Below, in pieces: positions 37,945-46,762 of a stretch of DNA of 64,000 nucleotides. Position 1 is the stretch's first letter; each line of letters begins with the position of its first letter. The DNA lies in contig JAAZHX010000266.1 in assembly GCA_012510495.1 (NCBI GenBank), positions 1 through 64,000 on the forward strand, read 5' to 3'. The translations under genes and the position numbers were made by a program. The notes below the pieces were generated by a model, which was not told the DNA's origin, did no database searches, and was given only the letters and a program-made list of their open reading frames with translations. The stretch comes from Smithella sp. (GTDB lineage Bacteria; Desulfobacterota; Syntrophia; Syntrophales; Smithellaceae).

Positions 37945-40907
37945 CCTCTGCCCGGCTTGAAGATCACGCCTCGCTGGCGTTTGCCGTTCAGCTTCACAAC
38001 GAGTGGCTTGTCGAACTGCAGATGGCGCACCACTCCGTCCGCGGGACCGAATACCTCTTCCAGCCATGCCCAGTCGAGAAAACCCTCTCCCGCCGCCGTG
38101 TTGACGGTGAAATAGCCTATCCGGAACGATGTCAGATTCTGGAAGAAATGGCTGCCTTGAGATGGCGTGACCCGCGAATCGTAGAATCCGGACTCCACAA
38201 TCACGCGCGCGCCCGCAATCTGCTCCCATGTGACCGGCACCCCCAGCCACGGATCTGCCGACCCCCAGCGGCCTTGCCCGATGAGAATATAAGGAGTCCC
38301 TGCCGATACTAGAAGCGCGTTCCGGCGCGCTATTTCCGTGACCACTTCCCGGCTCTTGCTACGCTCGAAGCGTCGCTGATCAACCATGACGATATCACGG
38401 ATGTGATCGATCCTGCCGTTCCCTAGCACGCTGTCGGACAGGCACAACACATCGGCGGCCTCTGTATCCCCTATCTCCACCTCGTCCGATTCCCGGGACA
38501 TAGCCATCGGACGTATCTGCAAGAAACCGAACTCCTTGGGCCTGTTCCCCGAACTGGTGAGATCGACGGCAAACTCAATCTCGACCTCCGTCCTCATGCC
38601 CCAGCACCCAAGCTCCATCAGGCGCATCAAGATGTCAGGCAGCGGAAATATCTGGTGTTTGAGAATCGGCGCGAAGCTGACAAGTCGGATACCCGGACGG
38701 GTGATGCTGTCGTAGACACAGTCGTTCTCCGGAGAGTATGTTGAAGCGACGTAGCTCAACGTGTGGTCCTCTTCGGCCACTTTCAAGGGGTGATGCGCCT
38801 CCGTGGGCTCTCCCTCGCCGGCTTCCATCTCAATGGCTATAAACTCCCGTTGCGAATTGTCAAGCATGTCCTTCAGCATCGAAAAGTGGACGAGATTCTG
38901 CGGATACTTGGGACAGAAAGACTGCGCCTTCTCTCCGTCAACCACCGTCCGCCCTAGCCCCAGGGCCACCGTAGCCACCCCGTCCTCCGGAGTCTGCGGA
39001 GGATAGGGATAGAAATTGTATGAACGAGCCACGCCCGCCAGGTGCGGATAGAAACGGGGCCCGTGCCGCGACCCGACGACCCTCTGGATGAGCACTGCCA
39101 TCTTTTCTTCTTCGAGGCGATACGGGGTCACTTTGAAGTAGTTCTTGGCATAGGTAAGAAAAGTCGAGGCGTAGACACGCTTGACCGCGGTGACAAGCTC
39201 CCTGAACCGCACATCAATGTTGTCATCGACGTTAGGCAACATGAACGTGTTGTACACACCGGCCAGCGGCTGATACTGTGAATCCTCAAGTAGGCTCGAT
39301 GACCTTACGGCCAGCGGAGTAGGCATAGCTTCAATAAAAGCCCTCAGATCATCCTCGTATTCGGGCGGGAATGCGGCGGCAATAAAGCGTCTTTCGATTT
39401 CCGCGTCATCCTGCGAGCTCATGGCAAAGTCATGAAGCCCGTTTTTCTGGATAAACCGGTCGAAGACATCAGTACCAAGAACCACCGCCGGCGGCACCGT
39501 GATCTGCACACCTTCAAACTGGTCGAACATATCTGCATCCTTGAGCAGATGGCGCATGAACGCGAGAGCACGGGCCTTCCCACCCAGCGAGCCTCCTCCG
39601 ATACGCGAGAAGCTTGTCGTGGCATCGAAGGCGCCCGCGTCGAAATCGCCGATAGTCTCGCGCGCCTGCTCCCGCCGGTAGGCATCAATGCGGGATATAA
39701 TGTAATCACGACGTTGTTCCGGGCTCGAGTAGTCGGTCCCCCGGCGCGTACGCAGGTGGTTCGCCAGGTTGAATTCGGTTCGGACCCTGAGCCATCGAGA
39801 GAAATCGTTCCGGTCCGCGTGGTAGGTAATCGATTCGGCAGGCACGACCCGCAGCTTGCGGAGCAACTCCCGAAGATCCCGCGCTCGATCTACCGTCGTC
39901 CCGTCCGGCATCTCAAAAACAAAATCGCCGAACGCCAGGCTCTCGACCATGAATTGGCGAAGGCTGCTGAGCAGGGTTGGCGAGCCTTTCAGCATGAACG
40001 AGGCCCATACCCCGCGGGCAAGCTGTTCGGTTTCTTTACGGCTTGATTGCAGCAGAATCGGGACATCGGGCCACTTCTCGCGCACCATGCGGGCGAATTC
40101 AAGCCCCGCTTCGGGCGCAAGCTTTCCCTCGCGAGGAAACTCGATGTCGGCGATAACACCCAGGGTCTGGTCAGGAAACGAGGAGAAATAGCCCCAGGCT
40201 TCCTCGAAGTTTGTGCACAAGAGGATTTTAGGACGCGCCCTCATGCGGAGAATCCGGTGCGCCATGTTGAGCCCCTCTGCGATGAGGCTTTGCGAGTGCC
40301 TCATTACTTCCTGGTAGATTAACGGGAGGAACGCGGAGTAGAAGCGGATATTGTCTTCGACCAAAAGGATGCACTGCACGCCGGCTATTCCGGTGTCATA
40401 GGCCACATTCATGCGATCCTCGACGTACTTCACGATGGCCAGCAGTATCCGGGGATCACCCTGCCAGAGAAAGATACGCTCAAGCGCCGAGGTGTCCTGG
40501 CGCGCCATGAACTCTGACAGCTCCCCGCCGTCGTAGGCGAGTATAATCACCGGGATGTCGAGTCCTGCCTCACGCAGCTTCCCAGTAAGTTCAACCGCGT
40601 TCATGTCACCCACGTTCACGGCCGTGATGATGAGGTTGTAGCGGGGCTCCGACTTGGCGAGGGCAATTGCCTCTCCCCCACTCGATACGTGCGTAAGCCC
40701 GCTGGTATGGTGCAAATTGAGTTCGAGAAACTCGCTCAGAATCAGTTCGTCAAGCTGTCCGTCTTCTTCCAGGATGAAGGTGTCGTAGAGGCTCGACACC
40801 AAGATGATATCCTCAATGCGTCTCGCCATAAGGCGCTGGAAAAGTTCCCCGTGTGTCTCAGGGGAAAGTATCCGTTCCCGATCAATTCGTGAAGCGTTCG
40901 ATTTCAC
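37941..40907 (-). CDS. receiver-like plus PPDK/PEP-synthase ATP-binding domain protein
   Basis: A 988-residue protein. Residues about 30-165 and 175-330 look like two receiver domains. The first lacks a phospho-acceptor Asp (LIITAVNVGDM), while the second keeps the acidic pair in LLVEDN, an Asp in VIADIEFP and a Lys in FMLKGSP. The rest (about 430-760) is a pyruvate-phosphate-dikinase N-terminal ATP-binding fold: GGGSLGGKARALAFM, VPPAVVLGTDVF, PLAVRSSSLLEDSQYQPLAG and VLIQRVVG. The phosphohistidine swivel domain and the PEP/pyruvate barrel of true dikinases are not seen, so it probably phosphorylates something else or acts as a regulator. It starts with GTG overlapping the gdhA stop (GTGA). 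Confidence 0.8.
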   Translation of the reverse strand: MKSNASRIDRERILSPETHGELFQRLMARRIEDIILVSSLYDTFILEEDGQLDELILSEFLELNLHHTSGLTHVSSGGEAIALAKSEPRYNLIITAVNVGDMNAVELTGKLREAGLDIPVIILAYDGGELSEFMARQDTSALERIFLWQGDPRILLAIVKYVEDRMNVAYDTGIAGVQCILLVEDNIRFYSAFLPLIYQEVMRHSQSLIAEGLNMAHRILRMRARPKILLCTNFEEAWGYFSSFPDQTLGVIADIEFPREGKLAPEAGLEFARMVREKWPDVPILLQSSRKETEQLARGVWASFMLKGSPTLLSSLRQFMVESLAFGDFVFEMPDGTTVDRARDLRELLRKLRVVPAESITYHADRNDFSRWLRVRTEFNLANHLRTRRGTDYSSPEQRRDYIISRIDAYRREQARETIGDFDAGAFDATTSFSRIGGGSLGGKARALAFMRHLLKDADMFDQFEGVQITVPPAVVLGTDVFDRFIQKNGLHDFAMSSQDDAEIERRFIAAAFPPEYEDDLRAFIEAMPTPLAVRSSSLLEDSQYQPLAGVYNTFMLPNVDDNIDVRFRELVTAVKRVYASTFLTYAKNYFKVTPYRLEEEKMAVLIQRVVGSRHGPRFYPHLAGVARSYNFYPYPPQTPEDGVATVALGLGRTVVDGEKAQSFCPKYPQNLVHFSMLKDMLDNSQREFIAIEMEAGEGEPTEAHHPLKVAEEDHTLSYVASTYSPENDCVYDSITRPGIRLVSFAPILKHQIFPLPDILMRLMELGCWGMRTEVEIEFAVDLTSSGNRPKEFGFLQIRPMAMSRESDEVEIGDTEAADVLCLSDSVLGNGRIDHIRDIVMVDQRRFERSKSREVVTEIARRNALLVSAGTPYILIGQGRWGSADPWLGVPVTWEQIAGARVIVESGFYDSRVTPSQGSHFFQNLTSFRIGYFTVNTAAGEGFLDWAWLEEVFGPADGVVRHLQFDKPLVVKLNGKRQRGVIFKPGRG

Positions 40908-42268
40908 ACAACACCTTGGTCGAGCAGAGCATTCGCTACTTTGAGAAAGCCGGCAATATTGGCGCCCGCGACATAGTTGCCTTTCTCACCGTATGCTTCG
41001 GCGGCATCAGTAATCTGTCGAAAGATCGCCCTCATGATACCATGAAGCTTACTGTCGGCTTCTTCCCGGGTCCAGCTCACGCGCATGCTGTTCTGGCACA
41101 TTTCGAGGCCCGAGGTGGCGACGCCGCCGGCGTTGGCTGCTTTGGCCGGCAGAACCTTAACTCCGGCATCCATCAGACACACCGTAGCCGCCGTGGTGCA
41201 CGGCATGTTCGCGCCCTCGGTTATCAGCCTGACGCCACCCTTGACAAGATTGGCCGCGTCGGTGGCATTTATCTCGTTCTGAGTCGCACTGGGGAAGGCA
41301 ATGTCGGCCTTGTGCGTCCAGAGCGGGTTGTATTCGAGAGAGGGGTCGGCGGGTACAAACACTGCTTCAGGGTATTTTTCGGCATACTCCTTGATCCGGC
41401 CGCGAGTGACATTCTTCAACCGTAGGACGAAGTCGAGCTTCTCGCGGGTGATGCCACCTTCGTCATAAATGTAGCCGCCCGTGTCGGACAACGTGACCGG
41501 CTTCGCGCCCAGCTGAATAAGCTTTTCGACAGTGTACTGCGCCACGTTGCCGCTGCCGGAGACGAGACACGTCTTGCCGCAGACCGAGTCTTTCTTGAGG
41601 GCAAGGACTTCGCCGGCCAAATACACCGCGCCGTAACCCGTCGCCTCAGGCCGGATGTGCGAGCCGCCCCAGCCAAGGCCCTTGCCGGTGAAGGTTCCGG
41701 TAAATTCATTGCGAATGCGCTTGTACTGGCCATACAAATAACCGATCTCGCGCCCGCCTACGCCGATATCCCCAGCCGGCACGTCGGTGTCGGGACCGAT
41801 GTGCCGGTACAGCTCGGTCATAAAACTCTGACAGAAGCGCATAACCTCCATGTCGCTCTTGCCCTTGGGATTGAAATCCGAGCCTCCCTTGCCACCGCCC
41901 ATAGGAAGGGTCGTCAGGGCGTTCTTGAACGTCTGTTCGAACGCCAAAAATTTGATGATGCTGAGGTTCACCGACGGATGGAAACGCAAACCTCCCTTGT
42001 AGGGGCCTATGGCAGAGCTCATCTGGAGGCGGAAACCGCGGTTCACCTGGATCTCGCCCCGGTCGTCCACCCAGGGAACACGGAATATCACCGTGCGCTC
42101 CGGTTCGACCATCCGCTCGAGAATGCGGGCCTGACGATACTCAGAATGAGTGTCGAGAACCGGTGATACGGAATCGAACACCTCCTCAACGGCCTGATGG
42201 AACTCCGGTTGCCCGGGATCCTTGACCCTGACTACTTGCTCCAGGGTTGTTCGGCAATATTTATTCAC
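40904..42268 (-). CDS. gdhA: hexameric glutamate dehydrogenase (NADP type likely)
   Basis: A 454-residue enzyme interconverting glutamate with 2-oxoglutarate and ammonia. Conserved are the substrate site GPYKGGLRFHPSVN, the catalytic Lys in LPMGGGKGGSDFNPKGKSD, PAGDIGVGGREIGYL, the nucleotide fold VSGSGNVAQYTVEKL and AANAGGVATSGLEMCQN. The length matches the small hexameric (S50-I) class. The start is GTG at 42268, preceded by AAGGAGG (spacing 4). It leads a tightly overlapping operon with the receiver-PPDK protein, and a near-consensus promoter lies about 60 bases upstream. Confidence 0.97.
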   Translation of the reverse strand: MNKYCRTTLEQVVRVKDPGQPEFHQAVEEVFDSVSPVLDTHSEYRQARILERMVEPERTVIFRVPWVDDRGEIQVNRGFRLQMSSAIGPYKGGLRFHPSVNLSIIKFLAFEQTFKNALTTLPMGGGKGGSDFNPKGKSDMEVMRFCQSFMTELYRHIGPDTDVPAGDIGVGGREIGYLYGQYKRIRNEFTGTFTGKGLGWGGSHIRPEATGYGAVYLAGEVLALKKDSVCGKTCLVSGSGNVAQYTVEKLIQLGAKPVTLSDTGGYIYDEGGITREKLDFVLRLKNVTRGRIKEYAEKYPEAVFVPADPSLEYNPLWTHKADIAFPSATQNEINATDAANLVKGGVRLITEGANMPCTTAATVCLMDAGVKVLPAKAANAGGVATSGLEMCQNSMRVSWTREEADSKLHGIMRAIFRQITDAAEAYGEKGNYVAGANIAGFLKVANALLDQGVV

Positions 42269-42325
42269 TAGGCCTCCTTTTAATTATTGGTAATTATTGA
42301 TAAGAACTTGTTTTTTGTTGTCGGC

Positions 42326-42354
42326 AGTATAGAAAACGTTCTCTTGTGTGTCAA
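42326..42354 (-). promoter_or_regulatory. near-consensus sigma70 promoter of gdhA with palindrome in spacer
   Basis: Minus strand TTGACA (42354-42349), 17-base spacer, TATACT (42331-42326). The spacer contains gagaacgttttc, a 10-of-12 palindrome centred on ACGT, placed where a repressor would block RNA polymerase. The promoter is clear; the operator is a suggestion. Confidence 0.85.
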
Positions 42355-42396
42355 GAATATTCTGCCACAATATAGGGCAATGAATAAGTGTGCGCG

Positions 42397-42453
42397 CAAG
42401 TTGCAGGAGCGCTTTTTGGGGCGACAAAAAGGGCTGAACTCTGACGCAACTTG
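42397..42453. repeat. nested inverted repeats in the leader of the FGGY kinase gene
   Basis: The outer arms caagttgc (42397-42404) and gcaacttg (42446-42453) enclose inner arms ctttttg and caaaaag around a 6-base loop. Both pairs are perfect. The structure ends 56 bases before the kinase ATG. It could be a terminator/attenuator-like RNA hairpin or an operator pair. I see no canonical riboswitch. Confidence 0.45.
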
Positions 42454-42509
42454 TGGTAAAAACATTCCCGTTAAATCATCAGCCATCTTCCCGGGACAAG
42501 GGGGCCAGC

Positions 42510-44099
42510 ATGAACGAAAAGAATCTGATCCTTGCGGTGGATGTCGGCACCACGGAGACAAAGGCGGCGCTGGTAAGCTCTGACGGGTACATCGATTCCC
42601 GCCAGTCGTCTTGCTGTTTGTGTTATCCGGATAAATCGTGCGTCGAGCAGTCGCCCGAAGAAATATCGGGCGCCATCTATCAGTCCAGCCGGGCGGTTCT
42701 GGCTGCGCATCCTGATCTGACCGCAAGGCTTGCCGGTCTCGTCTTCACAAGCCAGATGCAGAACACCGTTCCGGTGGACCGCGGCGGAAAACCGCTGATG
42801 AACATGCTCTCTTGGATGGATGAGCGCGCGGCCTGCTTCACGCAGGAGGACATGTTCCGGGGCTGGGTGAAGATCGAGGGCTACCCGGTTTCCAAGCTGC
42901 TCAAGTTCATGAGAATCACCGGCGGCATGCCCGGAAAAACCGGCAAGGACACGGTCTGCAAACTGGCCTGGATGAAAAAAAACAAGCCGGATCTGTATGA
43001 TTCGGTCCATAAATTTCTGGACGCGAAGGACTACGCAATTTTTCTGGCAACCGGCAATTATGTGACGTCCTATGACATGGCCAACGTCACCTGGCTGATG
43101 GACGCGCGCGATAAAGACATGAGAAAGTGGGCCTGGTCGGAGGACATTCACAGGATGTACGGACTCGATTCCCGCAAAATGCCCGAACTTCGGGCGTCCA
43201 CCGCAATCGCCGGCAGCGTCACCGCTGATTTTGCAGCGAAAACCGGCGTGCCCGAGGGGCTGCCGGTCGTGACCGGCTGCGGCGACCTTCTCGCCTCGGC
43301 GATCGGCTCCGGCGCCATCGAAATGGGGCACCTGCACGTGAACATCGGCACGGCCGGCTGGGTCGCGACGCACCATCCCGGGACGGCAATCGACACCAAG
43401 CACTACATCGGCGCCATCGTGTCGGGCGTTCCGGGCAAATATCTTCTGATCAGCAAGCAGGAAACCCTGGGCGCGGCGCTGGACTGGCTGAAGGGCGTGC
43501 TGTATCCTCCCGAACTCCTGTCCGGGAAAACCGCCGCCGAGATCTACAAGATGATGGATGCGGAAGCGGCCCAGTCTCCTCCCGGCGCAAACGGCGTTCT
43601 TCTGACCCCCTGGCTGTTCGGGGAGCGATCGCCCATCAACAATCCGGACCTGCGGGGACAGATCTTCAATATCGGCATGAACACGACGCGGGCCGATCTG
43701 AGCCGGGCGGTCATGGAGGGAGTCGCCCTGAACATCCGCTGGGGTATGGAATTTGTGGAAAAAATATCGTTGAAAAAAAGCAAACCGTCCACGGACGAAG
43801 TCCGGCTGATCGGCGGCGCTTCGAAAAGCGACATCTGGTGCCGGATTTTTGCGGACGTATTGCAGAGGCCGATCGCGCAGATGAAAAACCCCCAGATGGC
43901 CTCCGCGCAGGGCGCGGCCGCCGTCGCGATGGTGGCTTTCGGCCTTTACAGAGATTTCAGCGAAACCGACCGGATGCTGCAAAAAGGAAGCGTCTTCAGG
44001 CCCGATCCCGGCACTGCCGCGCTGTATGACAAGCGCTACCGGCAGTATCAGGCTCTGTATAAAAACAACCAAAACACGTTTCGGGAACTCAATCATTGA
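42510..44099 (+). CDS. FGGY-family carbohydrate kinase (kinase 1)
   Basis: A 529-residue sugar/polyol kinase of the xylulokinase-glycerol kinase superfamily. The first actin-like domain starts LILAVDVGTTETKAALV (ATP phosphate loop) and has the substrate-site motif WMDERA (about 110). The catalytic Asp lies in TGCGDLLASAIGSGA (about 258), followed by VNIGTAGWVATH and PWLFGERSPINN. The C-terminal FGGY-type signature is LIGGASKSDIWCRIFADVL. The substrate cannot be read from the sequence. ATG at 42510 has AAGGGGG upstream; the longer frame from 42453 enters the inverted repeat. It converges on the RuBisCO-like operon that holds a second, divergent FGGY kinase. Confidence 0.92.
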   Translation: MNEKNLILAVDVGTTETKAALVSSDGYIDSRQSSCCLCYPDKSCVEQSPEEISGAIYQSSRAVLAAHPDLTARLAGLVFTSQMQNTVPVDRGGKPLMNMLSWMDERAACFTQEDMFRGWVKIEGYPVSKLLKFMRITGGMPGKTGKDTVCKLAWMKKNKPDLYDSVHKFLDAKDYAIFLATGNYVTSYDMANVTWLMDARDKDMRKWAWSEDIHRMYGLDSRKMPELRASTAIAGSVTADFAAKTGVPEGLPVVTGCGDLLASAIGSGAIEMGHLHVNIGTAGWVATHHPGTAIDTKHYIGAIVSGVPGKYLLISKQETLGAALDWLKGVLYPPELLSGKTAAEIYKMMDAEAAQSPPGANGVLLTPWLFGERSPINNPDLRGQIFNIGMNTTRADLSRAVMEGVALNIRWGMEFVEKISLKKSKPSTDEVRLIGGASKSDIWCRIFADVLQRPIAQMKNPQMASAQGAAAVAMVAFGLYRDFSETDRMLQKGSVFRPDPGTAALYDKRYRQYQALYKNNQNTFRELNH

Positions 44100-44257
44100 C
44101 GGGAATCCGGTGGGAAAACAGGCCGTCGGCGCCATGGCATCGACCGGGCGTTTCTTTTTGATTCCCTGACGGAACTATTCGCTGGTCGGCAGCGAGATCG
44201 AAGCCGTGGAGGCGATCCTGAAGGTTCCGGCGTTATGACGCCGTCCGTGCGGGCGGA

Positions 44258-45325
44258 TTACCGCACTTTGGCGTCCGCAAAGGACCGAAACAGCATTCCC
44301 AGCATCCGGCCGACGTCCTCCAGAATCCCAACGGTGATCCCGTCGAGGAAGCCGAGCGCCGGAAGGCTGCCGTCCCTGAAAATCACCCTGGCCGCGTCCG
44401 CGGAGCATTTATTGGTCTGCGCTGCCGTTTCCGAGGGACCATTCGGGTTCACCCGGCTGAAAACATCCAGCAGGTCCCGGCCGTACTGCTCGAGGAAAAA
44501 ATAAAATATCGCGTTGTGCGTCTTTCCGGCCTTTTTCATATACGCCGGAAGAAGGCGCTGCACGCTCCCGGGCGCTTTTTGCCCTTCCCGCGCCCCTTGC
44601 AAGAGGGCCTCTCCGAAAGGACCGAATCCTTCACGGAAGCGGCGTTCGACATACACCTCATAACTCTGATGCACCGCGGAAGCCGTTTTAAACAGCGTCT
44701 GTCCGGAAAAAATGTTTTTCATGAGGAAAAAAGCGGGCAGCACCCTGACGTGAAAAGGATTGCCCAGATCCGCCAGGTAGTGACAGCACCGGGAAAGGTA
44801 GCGCCACCCCCAGTAGTCGTTGCCGTTTTCAAAAGCGAGCGCGGCGAAATCTTTATGAACGCGGAAGGATTGGGGGGCCGCGCCGAAGGTCGAAGTCAGG
44901 AGCCGGAATTCCATGTGACGCCAGCCGTGGGACCCGCCGGTGATTTTCTGGTTTTTGTGGACGGCCAGATCGTGGTCCAGGTCAAGATCCGGCTCCGTGC
45001 TGTAGATCACCAGCACTTTCCACGGCTCGATCGTTTTCTCCGAAGGCGGCTCCAGGGCGAAGTCGCCGTTTCGTTTTTTATAGTCAAAAGACCAGACCGG
45101 GTCCAGATGCCGGCGCTCCTGATAACTTTCCTTGTAAATATCGATGTGCTTCGGGCCGACGGGCCAGACCTTGTCGCCGAACGGGGGACGGGGCTTTACG
45201 GCGACGGGCGGAAGAGAAGCGAGGCCGTCCAGCGCCCGGACGGCAAAGTAGGTGATGTATTCGTGTGAGAACCAGGGCGCCCAGGCCTGCGGCAGATCCG
45301 GGTTGTTGTGGAGATGATCGTTCAA
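44258..45325 (-). CDS. zinc-dependent phospholipase C / S1-P1 nuclease-fold protein
   Basis: A 355-residue mostly helical protein. Zinc-ligand-type motifs of this fold appear in order: the early His in WAPWFSHEYITYFAV (about 21), HGWRHMEF (about 131), CCHYLADLGNPFHV (HxxxDxxxxxxH, about 183-196) and HQSYEVYVE (about 218). Classical members are secreted lipases or nucleases, but no signal peptide is visible here, so this one is probably cytosolic. The start is TTG at 45325 with AAGGA 9 bases upstream. It is last in the RuBisCO-like operon, 61 bases after that gene. Activity could be a phosphohydrolase step, which is inferred. Confidence 0.7.
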   Translation of the reverse strand: MNDHLHNNPDLPQAWAPWFSHEYITYFAVRALDGLASLPPVAVKPRPPFGDKVWPVGPKHIDIYKESYQERRHLDPVWSFDYKKRNGDFALEPPSEKTIEPWKVLVIYSTEPDLDLDHDLAVHKNQKITGGSHGWRHMEFRLLTSTFGAAPQSFRVHKDFAALAFENGNDYWGWRYLSRCCHYLADLGNPFHVRVLPAFFLMKNIFSGQTLFKTASAVHQSYEVYVERRFREGFGPFGEALLQGAREGQKAPGSVQRLLPAYMKKAGKTHNAIFYFFLEQYGRDLLDVFSRVNPNGPSETAAQTNKCSADAARVIFRDGSLPALGFLDGITVGILEDVGRMLGMLFRSFADAKVR

Positions 45326-45386
45326 TGCCGGGTATCCTTATCAGCGAAGCGGGGAGCGACCGCTCCCCGCTTCATGCGTTTCGTGA

Positions 45387-46730
45387 CTAGATTTTGAAAT
45401 CGGTTTTCTTGTTCCAGACGCCCAGCGCGACACCCAGCTCTTCATGCTCTTTGGCGTATTCTTCCAGCCGGATGCCTTGAATCGCGGCGTCGATGGCCTG
45501 CCGGAGAGCGCGGGCGCCGGCTTTCGGTCCTCCCGGATGGGCGTGAATGCCGCCGCCCGAACCGATCATGGTATCTCTGCCCAGCGTGTTGACGATGTCC
45601 GCCACATTGGCCGGCGTGATGCCGCCCGAAGGCATGGGCAGGGACGGCTTCAGGCCGCCCATTGGATACGTCAGGTTGCGCACGGTACTCATGAAGCGAT
45701 CGTGCATATACATGGCCTTGCCGCCCAGGGAGAAGGGCAGAACGACCGAGTCCGCTCCGCACAGACGGGCAAACTTGCCTAAAATAAGCGGCGACGACAC
45801 TCCCTGATTGGGCGCCATATAATAGGCGCCGGCAAAATCCATGTGCGCCAGAATCGGCACGTTGATGGCCGGATCATCGGCCAGCGCGCGCATGGCTTCC
45901 GGTCCGACGGACAGGTAGTTCACCATCATTGCGTTTGCGCCCGCGTCAACGCAGCGCCGGGCCAGGTCGAACATCCGCGGCAGGCGGTCGGTGACATTGA
46001 CGGTGTAAAGGGTATGTTCGCCGGTTTCTTCAAATACTTCTTTTTCAATCTTCATATAAGCCTTCACGCGTTTGACTGCGTCGTTGTAGCGCATATTGGC
46101 GATCAACTCATCGTCCTTGATCACATCGCAGCCGCCCAGCGCCGCTTCCCGGAAGAGCTTGGTGCCGACTTCCAGCGGATAGCCGCTGCAGGGTTTGATC
46201 ATGTTGTTCAGCAGCGGACGGCCTTTTTTGAGACCCAGCGCCTTCCACCAGCCGTCCGTCCCGAACTTCGGCCCGTTGAACTGATCCAGCGTGGCTTTGG
46301 GGAGGCGCAGATCCAGCAGTTTGAAGTTGGGCACCATGGAAATGTTGCCGATCACGGCGGTGAGCATCATCGGCAATTGATCTTCGATATTGGCCGCCGG
46401 AAAAGCGATCTGAAGAACGTATTGCCGCTCGGTCACATCCGCCGGCAGGGCGTGTTCATAATAAGGAACTTCAAAAACGCCGATGACTTTGGCCACATGG
46501 CCCGCGCGCACTTCAGGCGTTTCGCCCGGCACCGGCAACCAGGTGCCGGTGGTCTGCTCGATCGCCAGAACCTGCCCCATCACCGCCATATCCCAGCCTT
46601 TATCCGCCTTGATCCAGTAAGTGGCGATGACATGTTTTTCCATATCGATGCCTTCCGGCAAAGCTATGGGCTTATCGTCAAAGGGGCCGATTTTGGCTTT
46701 GGAAACCGTCGAATTTTTCTTTGTTTTCAT
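45387..46730 (-). CDS. RuBisCO-like protein (form IV)
   Basis: A 447-residue RuBisCO large-chain homologue. Counterparts of the carbamate-Lys/metal site K201-D203-E204 are kept (GGCDVIKDDE, Lys205-Glu208), as are the N-terminal Glu58, Thr63, Trp64 and Asn129, Lys179 of IKP, a loop-6 Lys (about 338), SGG (368-370) and the GGG phosphate loop followed by HPGG. The second Lys of the KPK motif is Cys181, Arg295 is Met297, His298 is Ala, and His327 is lost. CO2 fixation is therefore not expected. The chemistry is more likely enolisation, isomerisation or (trans)decarboxylation of a sugar phosphate, as in known RuBisCO-like proteins. ATG at 46730 has AGGAG 9 bases upstream; the longer frame overlaps the aminotransferase gene. 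Confidence 0.93.
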   Translation of the reverse strand: MKTKKNSTVSKAKIGPFDDKPIALPEGIDMEKHVIATYWIKADKGWDMAVMGQVLAIEQTTGTWLPVPGETPEVRAGHVAKVIGVFEVPYYEHALPADVTERQYVLQIAFPAANIEDQLPMMLTAVIGNISMVPNFKLLDLRLPKATLDQFNGPKFGTDGWWKALGLKKGRPLLNNMIKPCSGYPLEVGTKLFREAALGGCDVIKDDELIANMRYNDAVKRVKAYMKIEKEVFEETGEHTLYTVNVTDRLPRMFDLARRCVDAGANAMMVNYLSVGPEAMRALADDPAINVPILAHMDFAGAYYMAPNQGVSSPLILGKFARLCGADSVVLPFSLGGKAMYMHDRFMSTVRNLTYPMGGLKPSLPMPSGGITPANVADIVNTLGRDTMIGSGGGIHAHPGGPKAGARALRQAIDAAIQGIRLEEYAKEHEELGVALGVWNKKTDFKI

Positions 46731-46762
46731 AAATGCAATGCTCCTTTGTGTTTTAAATGGGT

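Noticed and set aside
42471-44135. 554-codon minus-strand frame over FGGY kinase 1
   Set aside because: The plus-strand kinase has all family motifs and a ribosome site. The opposite frame is His/Arg-rich and unlike any family.
45387-46730. Genuine CO2-fixing RuBisCO (form I, II or III)
   Set aside because: Key residues R295, H298, H327 and K177 are replaced, and no small subunit or phosphoribulokinase is nearby.
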